Assembly: GCA_034509755.1 (NCBI GenBank)
Contig: JAVYJV010000048.1
Location: 1-64,000, forward strand
Source of the DNA: Anisodus tanguticus
Lineage: Eukaryota > Streptophyta > Magnoliopsida > Solanales > Solanaceae
Direction: 5' to 3'
Length of the DNA stretch: 64,000 nt
Below the pieces are notes generated by a model. It saw nothing but the letters and a program-made list of their open reading frames with translations, was not told the DNA's origin and ran no database searches. A program made the translations under genes and the position numbers. Below, piece after piece: positions 57,715 through 64,000 of the stretch; the first letter of the stretch is position 1; the number at the start of each line of letters is the position of its first letter.

Positions 57715-59689
57715 ATGCCTTTACCAGGAAGATTTAATGCTCCTTCTTCATCTTCTGCTGTAAATAGGAAAAGTATATTGTCAGCTACACCTCAACAAAA
57801 AATTTCATCAAACTTTAATACTTTATCTTGTAATTCTAAATTTGCTAATCTTAATTCGGAAAGAAAACATTTACCAGATATAAGACCTCTAGCAGACCAA
57901 CAATATTTACAATCATGTATCAGTACAATTTTAAATTTTTGTTCGAAAAATAATTATTCAATACGTAAAGAAACTCTTAATTTTATGTCAACAAGTGAAA
58001 TGGAAAAACTATTTACAGTAAGTTCGAATTAGCTTTGATAATTTTTTAAAGTATAAAATTTAAAAAATTTTTTTTTTTAGTTCATTTTATCATTTTATGA
58101 AATAAAAATAAAACAAAATTGTTTAGATTTGGAAATACCAAAAGTAATGGAAAGTTTAGGCTATCCTTATTATATAAATAAAACTTCATTGAAATCATAT
58201 GCTACACCTAAATCAAAAGGAGTTGTACTTTCTATGTTAGTTTATTTAATTGAACCTCTTAATATAGAAAGAAAATCTATTTTTGATAGTAAGATTGATG
58301 ATTTTAATTTAGAATGTTTAAAATTAGTTTTGAATAGAAACCAAGAAGAAAAAAATGCTTTTATCAATGTAAAAAAACATAAACAAATGAAAATAAAAAA
58401 CGAATTAGAAGTTTTATTGAAAAAAAACGAAGATTTAAAAAATGAGTTACATATAATAACTACAACTATTCAAGACGATAAATTAAATAAATTAAAAAAA
58501 GAAATTTTAGATTTACAAGAACAATTAGAAGGTTTTAAAAGTTATGAAGAACAAATGAAAAATTATGTAGAATTGAGTTTGAAAGATAATGAAGAAATCA
58601 AAAAAAAAATTGAATTAGTTGAAGAAGAAATAAAAAAACAAGTTGATTATAAAATAGAGTTAGAACAAAAAATTAAAGAACAGCCTTATAGTGTTGATGA
58701 AATAAAATATTTTATTCAAAGAGATAAACAAGTTCAAATAGAAATACAAAAAATGAATGAAGAATTAAAAAAAGCTACCTCCGAATATTTTCAAGATAAG
58801 TTAAAGCAAGATGAAATATTTGATAGTTTAAAAGAATTGTTTTTCAAATTAACTACTATGATAAGATCTTTTAAAGATGATATTAAAGAAGCAGAGAATT
58901 TAAATGAGTGTTTATCTAATGGAAGTTTCTTAGAATTGAATAAATTTTTATATAATCCAGAATTAGATGAAAATACAGACGATAATTTAGAACTTTATTC
59001 ATCGTTTTTGAAAACTGTTAAACAAAACTTAGATAAAGATTTGTTACTATGTAAAGAAAATATTTGTAAATCTCATATTGAGTTAGAGAAAAATTTAAAC
59101 TCTAATAAAAATTTACAAGAAAATATTGAAGAGTTAACAAAAGAAAAACTTAATCTTATGCAAGATTTAGAAAGAAAAAAATCAGTAAGTTTTTGTGAAT
59201 TTTTGATTTATTAATATTTTTATCATTATAAATTAAACTTTTTGTTAAATATTTTTTTATTAACTTAAATTTTTAATTAATTAGGATACTATGAATAAAT
59301 TAGAACTTACCATATCGGAAAACGAAGAACTTAAAAAAAAGATTTCAGCTATTGATCAAGATGTTAAAACAAAACGTAACTTAACATTAGAAGAAAATTT
59401 AAAAATTACAAAATTGTAAGTTGATTTTTTTAAATAATAAGAAATTAATAAAAAAAATCGTTTGTATTTTAGGTATGAAGAAACTATTAAAGACTTAAAT
59501 AATTTTTGGTCATCAGTTAAGATTGAAGTTGAAAATATACAAAGAGAATTGTATTCAATTAAATCATTGCCAAATAATTTATTGGAAGAAAAAGAAAAAA
59601 CTAGACATTTGAATCAAGAGTTACATACAATTTTGATTAAAGAAAAAGCTTGTGTAGAAAACAAGATTACTCAGTTTGAAGAAGTTTAA
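57715..59689 (+). CDS. NDC80: Kinetochore protein NDC80 (HEC1), 584 aa
   Basis: Microtubule-binding subunit of the outer-kinetochore NDC80 complex. Four exons: 57715-58017, 58081-59184, 59285-59415 and 59473-59689. The N-terminal tail (MPLPGRFNAPSSSSAVNRKS) is basic and Ser-rich, the type regulated by Aurora B phosphorylation. The calponin-homology head runs about 60-175: DIRPLADQQYLQSCI, TFILSFYE, IPKVMESLGYPYYINKTSL, SKGVVLSMLVYLIEP. Coiled coil follows from about 195 to the end, broken around 315-345 (NECLSNGSFLELNKFLYNPE), perhaps the loop region. The final segment includes ETIKDLNNFWSSVKIEVENIQ. Length is slightly below human (642). Intron 1 lies at the same phase-0 junction ending LFT|FIL. 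Confidence 0.93.
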
Positions 59690-60512
59690 AAAAATTTTCT
59701 TTGAATGATTAATTTTGATTTGACTTTCAATAATTTATTAACAAAATTCTAGTTTATTTAAAAATTAATTACAAATAATTTTTTTAAAGATTATTCAAAA
59801 CTTTAACACTCATTTTAATTAAATATACACAACTAAGTTAAAATAATCTTAAATTAAGTTTTGATAATTTTGTATATTTTTTGAGCATTTGTTCAAGATA
59901 TGTAATTAAAGTAATTTTCTGGCTGTCAATTTTAAAAAAAAATGTTTTAAATTTTTTGTTTTGTTTTAAATTGAACACAATAGTAGTTTTAAATTTAAAA
60001 CTAAATTTGCATATTTTGAAATGAAAAAAAGAATTATGAGCTTAATTCAAAAGCACCTTTAATAAAATCTAAAAAAAAAAACTATAAATAAACACTTTTT
60101 ATTTATCTGTATTAAAATAAAAACGCGTTAGCCAGATTTTTCAAAATGTTATTTAGATATAAAAGACTTATTCTGTACAATATTTACAAAACTACAAAAG
60201 ACACGTTGAGCAGAATTTTCTTGGGAATATATTATGTTTTAAGTTTATGTACACAAGACTTTAAATAATTCTTACTAGCTTTATCATGAGAAAAAAACTA
60301 ACTTTTTTTTTAATAACAAAAAGTAAAGATGAAACAAAAAAATTAATAAATAAATTTACAAATTTTAAGTTTTGTAAAAATTCATATAAAAAAGTCTTAA
60401 AAGATTATCAAAAAAGGTTAATTTTTTTTTTGATAAAATGAAGGTGAAATGTATTTGCATCAAACTGTACAATAATTTAAATGTTAAGGTCGCTCTTTTG
60501 ATTTGTTTAATT
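59690..60512. other. Convergent 3' region of NDC80 and the Eph gene
   Basis: AT-rich; presumably 3'UTRs of both genes. I looked on the minus strand for a SAM-domain exon of the Eph receptor and found none. Confidence 0.5.
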
Positions 60513-63285
60513 TTAATGATAAGGCGTCCAAGCTATCTTTTGAAGGTATTCTGGATTTTTTAATAATTTATCTAAATTTTTCACAATTTGTGAAAAAGTA
60601 GGTCTAATAGCACGATCTTTTTGCCAACAATCTAACATCAATCGATGTAAAGCATCAGGGCAGTTCTATAAAAAAAAAAGATAAATTTAATAAACGTAAA
60701 TAAGCTTTTAAGTTTTTTTTTAAAATGCTTCTTAAAAATTTTAAACTGAAATTTTAATTAAGCTAAAAGTTAAAAAAGAAAATAAAATGCCAATCAATTC
60801 CTGTCTTAAAAAAACGTTTATTCAAATTAAAGTTTTTCCAGTTAAGAAAAAAATTTTATTTTCACAAACACTTGAAAATTTATTTCCAATTATATATATA
60901 TATAGCTTAAAAAAATTTCTGACAACAATCATCAAGTTCATCAGTCTTAGGAAAAATAAAGATTGCTTAAAATGCTCATTTAAAATCTGGCAAATCAACA
61001 GGCATCGTAAATTTACGTCAACTAATTTAATATTAATGATAATAAAGGTACCAAGTCAAATTTTTTTTATTTTAAAAACCAGTTTTTTAGAATGTGGGCA
61101 GCTTTAAAAATTAAAACAAAAAAAGCTATTTTAAAGGAATCATGAAAAAAGTAGCTAAATTATCTAAAAAAAGTAAAACAAACATTTGATTATAACTAAA
61201 GATGGCATTTTCATGATGGCTATTTGAGTGGATTTTAACAAGTTACCTTATTAAAAAACATTTAAAAAGTTAAATTTCGATTTGTTTGAACGTGGGATCA
61301 TTTCAAACTTCCATGGAAAATTGACCGTAATTAGTTTTTCGATTTTTAGGTACTTGTTTATAATTTTTTATACTAATTAAATAAGAAATTAAGTCAACTT
61401 GTATCAAAAAAAAGATGCTTAATTTTTAAATTTAAAAGGTAACGATTTAAAACTTTAAAAATGATTTTCAATTAAAGATTTGATTTAAAACTAATTAAAA
61501 ATCTAGATAATTAATTTTCAAAAACCAACAAAAAATTAACTCTTTATTTACAAACATAATGATTTTTACCTTTAGATAATTAAAACTTTTTTAAATAATG
61601 TTTGTTAACTAGCTAATTGTGCAATCAATTTTGTTGAAAAAAAGCTCAAGGTTAAAATGATAATTAAATAGTTAAAAAGTCAAATTTTATAATTAGATGA
61701 AAAATGATTGAAATGAATTTCAAGTCTCACTATTGTTTAAAAGAATTGAAAAAAAGAGGATGAAGTGTAATAAAACTAATTTAAATAAAAAAGTAGCTTA
61801 TCTAAGAAAAATGTAACTGAAGAAGATCATTTTTCCAATGTAAATGATTACACAACATTTAGAAGTCTAATGTTTCTTCAACTTAAAACAATGATTTATA
61901 ATATTTGTTTATGTATTTGTAATTTGAAAAGGACTTATTTTCTCATTTTTGAAGTCAATTCTTTGTAAATGAGAATTTTTTTTAAAAATATAATTGTACT
62001 TCATATTTTGATTAATCATTGTAACTTTTTTTTTTAAATTTAGAACAGCTTTAAACAAATTAAATGAATTTGTTAATAAAATTTTTTTACATAAAAGGCA
62101 GATGAAATTGAAATATTAAATCGAAATTAAATAATATTAAAAGTTAAAATATTTTTTTGAAACAAGATGAGGGTGCGTGTCTAAGTAATTAAGAGAACAT
62201 AAAATTTTAAAAAAAACAAAACTATAAATTGTATCTGATCAGCAGATTTTTTACAATTTATTAATAATAGAAATAAATTACTATCTAAAATTTTTTAGAT
62301 CACGCAACTTTACACCTTTTTTTTTTAAAACAAAAATGACTAAATAGACAAAAAAGTAAGTGAATTTTAAAATGTCAGTCAAATTATAAAAAATTGCATT
62401 TTCAGAGGAAATGTCGAGGATGTCTTCATCAAAAAATAAAAAAAAACAAAATATTAGAAATAATTTTTTTAAACAAAACTTCTCATCAAAATATTATTTA
62501 CAAATACGTAGCCAAACCTGTTGACTTAAAAAAAAAGTAAAATTTTAAAAAAAAAAATTTTCTTTGATAATTGAACTATTAACTTGACCAGGTTACTATA
62601 ATTAATCTGACAAAATTTTAAACAATATAATTTCTTTTATAAAAAGACATTGAAAAATTAAATTTTTTTAGGCATGATAGATGAAGCAAATTAAAAAAAA
62701 AATAAACAAAAAAAAATAACAAAAAAAAAACTTACCACTGGTGGCGGTAAACGATAGCCCTTCTCAATACCCTTGATTACATCTTGATTAGACCAATTCC
62801 AATAAGGACGCTCGCCATAAGATAAAACTTCCCAACAAACAATTCCAAAACTCCAAACATCTGATGAGGAGGTAAATTTACGGAATGCAATAGCTTCCGG
62901 TGCAGTCCATCTAACCGGAATTTTACCGCCCTGATTGATGAGAAAATTTTTTTATTAAAAACAATAATTGCAATTATAATTTTTATTTATATTTAAGATT
63001 GATATTTATCTTTTAAAAAATCTGATCTAAATTTTTTAAATTTTTTCATATCTTTGTAAATTAAAAGATACTTACTCGAGTTGTGTACGCCCCTTCATTT
63101 GCGCTTTCGATTTCTCTAGATAATCCAAAATCGGCTATCTTACAAACTAAAGCTGCATTCACTAGAACATTACGTGCTGCTAAATCTCGATGTACATAAT
63201 TTATTTCAGATAGGTATTGCATGCCGTATGCGATACCACGCATCATACTGACTAACTGCAGTATTTGAAATTTAGCATGGTTAGT
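60513..63285 (-). CDS. Eph receptor tyrosine kinase, C-terminal part of kinase domain, partial
   Basis: Ephrin receptor for contact-dependent cell guidance. Three exons are in the window: 63285-63076, 62930-62736 and 60665-60513 (stop TAA at 60515-60513); the 5' part lies beyond 64000. Exon order reads KFQILQLVSMMRGIAYGMQYL, the catalytic loop HRDLAARN, DFGLSR, the activation-loop Tyr in AYTTR, GGKIPVRWTAPEAIAFRKFT, SDVWSFGIVCWEVLSYGERPYW, NQDVIKGIEKGYRLPPPV, and NCPDALHRLMLDCWQKDRAIRPTF. These are specific to Eph kinases. The catalytic Asp, DFG and APE are all present. The protein ends only about 25 residues after the RP motif (LDKLLKNPEYLQKIAWTPYH), so the SAM domain and PDZ-binding tail usual in Eph receptors are missing. 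Confidence 0.95.
60666..62735 (-). other. Intron of the Eph gene (2.07 kb)
   Basis: Bounded by a donor (CCAGTG|gtaag at 62736/62735) and an acceptor (tttatag|AACTGC at 60666/60665). It is AT-rich; a 106-codon plus-strand frame at 60787-61107 has no family likeness and is not called. It is much longer than the 50-70 nt introns typical here. Confidence 0.8.
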
Positions 63286-64000
63286 CTAAAGAAAAAAAAT
63301 TTTTTTTTTAGTTATTAAAATAAAAAACAAATATTAACTTATCATAAATATCAATTCAAAAACTTTTTTTAATCAAACTATACTATTGATATTAAAAATT
63401 TAAAAGAGTTTTAACAAAAACAATTATTTTGTTTTTTAAACTTAATTTTTTTGTTCAAAATAACTGTTCATATTTGGAAAAAAAAAGTTTACATAACATA
63501 AATTGTTAAATATTAAGATGAATATAGAAAAGTAAAAAGTTAATCTATAAAAAAAGTTTATGAGCTATCTTTTAAGTATGCTTTTTATTACAAAATGGCG
63601 TTTAATTTTAAAGTCTTTTTTTTGTAATCAAATGACCTTTTAGCAAACAAACTTAATACTATTTTGATTCAAAACTTTCTAAAAGCTATTATTGAATATG
63701 AACAATTTTTTTTTATTAGATAATATTTATTTTTATCGAGTAAATATTTCCAAAATATTTAAAAGTATTATTAAATTTCAAAAAGCTGTCTTAAGTAAAA
63801 ACTATTATTTGTTATGAAAACATTCTATTTTTCTTTGTAATTTAAATTATAAAAAGATGCTGAAATATTTAAAATAGCTTTTTGTTAATTTTCTCAAGTT
63901 TATTAGTTCTTTATGTCTAAGCGCTTAAATAAAATCAAAACAAAGCTTTTTTTTATTTAGCTAATTATTTTTATCAGCTTAAAATCAAAAGTTGATGATT
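63286..64000 (-). other. Upstream intron of the Eph gene, running off the window
   Basis: Follows the acceptor ctttag|ACTAACC at 63286/63285. No further kinase exon is found up to the window end, so the intron is at least 715 nt. Confidence 0.7.

Noticed and set aside
60787..61107. 106-codon plus-strand frame inside the Eph intron
   Set aside because: Basic/hydrophobic chance frame with no domain, opposite to the host gene and without exon structure.
1..64000. CRISPR arrays, insertion sequences, operons or prophage
   Set aside because: Nothing bacterial is present; genes are intron-bearing animal genes, and no transposase or reverse transcriptase coding region was found.

Overview
This window is animal nuclear DNA. 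It is very AT-rich, its genes are split by GT-AG introns, and most introns are only about 50-70 nt. Clear homologues include an Eph receptor tyrosine kinase, a methuselah-like class B GPCR, a glutaredoxin-fused thioredoxin reductase and a beaten-path-like Ig protein. Beat proteins are best known from protostomes, and the small AT-rich introns would suit a small protostome such as a rotifer. The taxon is a guess; no ribosomal or mitochondrial marker is present to fix it.

Layout. 0-12 kb is a minus-strand cluster: the N-terminal two thirds of a mitochondrial/cytosolic thioredoxin glutathione reductase (cut by the window start), two small glutaredoxin genes in tandem with it, mitochondrial ribosomal protein L12, a type II DnaJ chaperone with a heat-shock promoter, and a 1012-residue intronless GPCR. 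A tRNA-Ile(UAU) with a 16-nt intron lies at 14.07 kb. 14.7-27.7 kb is a plus-strand run: PDSS2, a double-BIR protein, proteasome subunit PSMD12/Rpn5, and two tandem TMEM135 paralogues. 27.7-45.1 kb is gene-poor and holds one small minus-strand Ig gene of beaten-path type, spread over 5.7 kb by a 4.8-kb first intron. 45.1-59.7 kb is dense again: DHTKD1, PI4KA (2294 residues, with one 5.7-kb exon), and a divergent RRS1/NDC80 pair. The window ends in the kinase domain of an Eph receptor on the minus strand, whose coding sequence stops just after the kinase.

Working together: the first three genes are thiol-redox enzymes; MRPL12, PDSS2 and DHTKD1 are mitochondrial; PSMD12 and the DnaJ gene serve protein quality control; the rest are housekeeping or cell-surface signalling genes with no shared pathway. 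The most unusual structures are (1) a partial tandem duplication of the 5' end of the TGR gene, giving a stand-alone glutaredoxin whose upstream DNA still carries the decayed presequence, (2) a reconstructed single-Ig, apparently GPI-anchored beat-like protein, (3) an Eph receptor without a SAM domain, and (4) an ectodomain repeat in the GPCR.

All exon joins were made by eye from splice consensus, reading phase and family similarity; transcript data would settle them.
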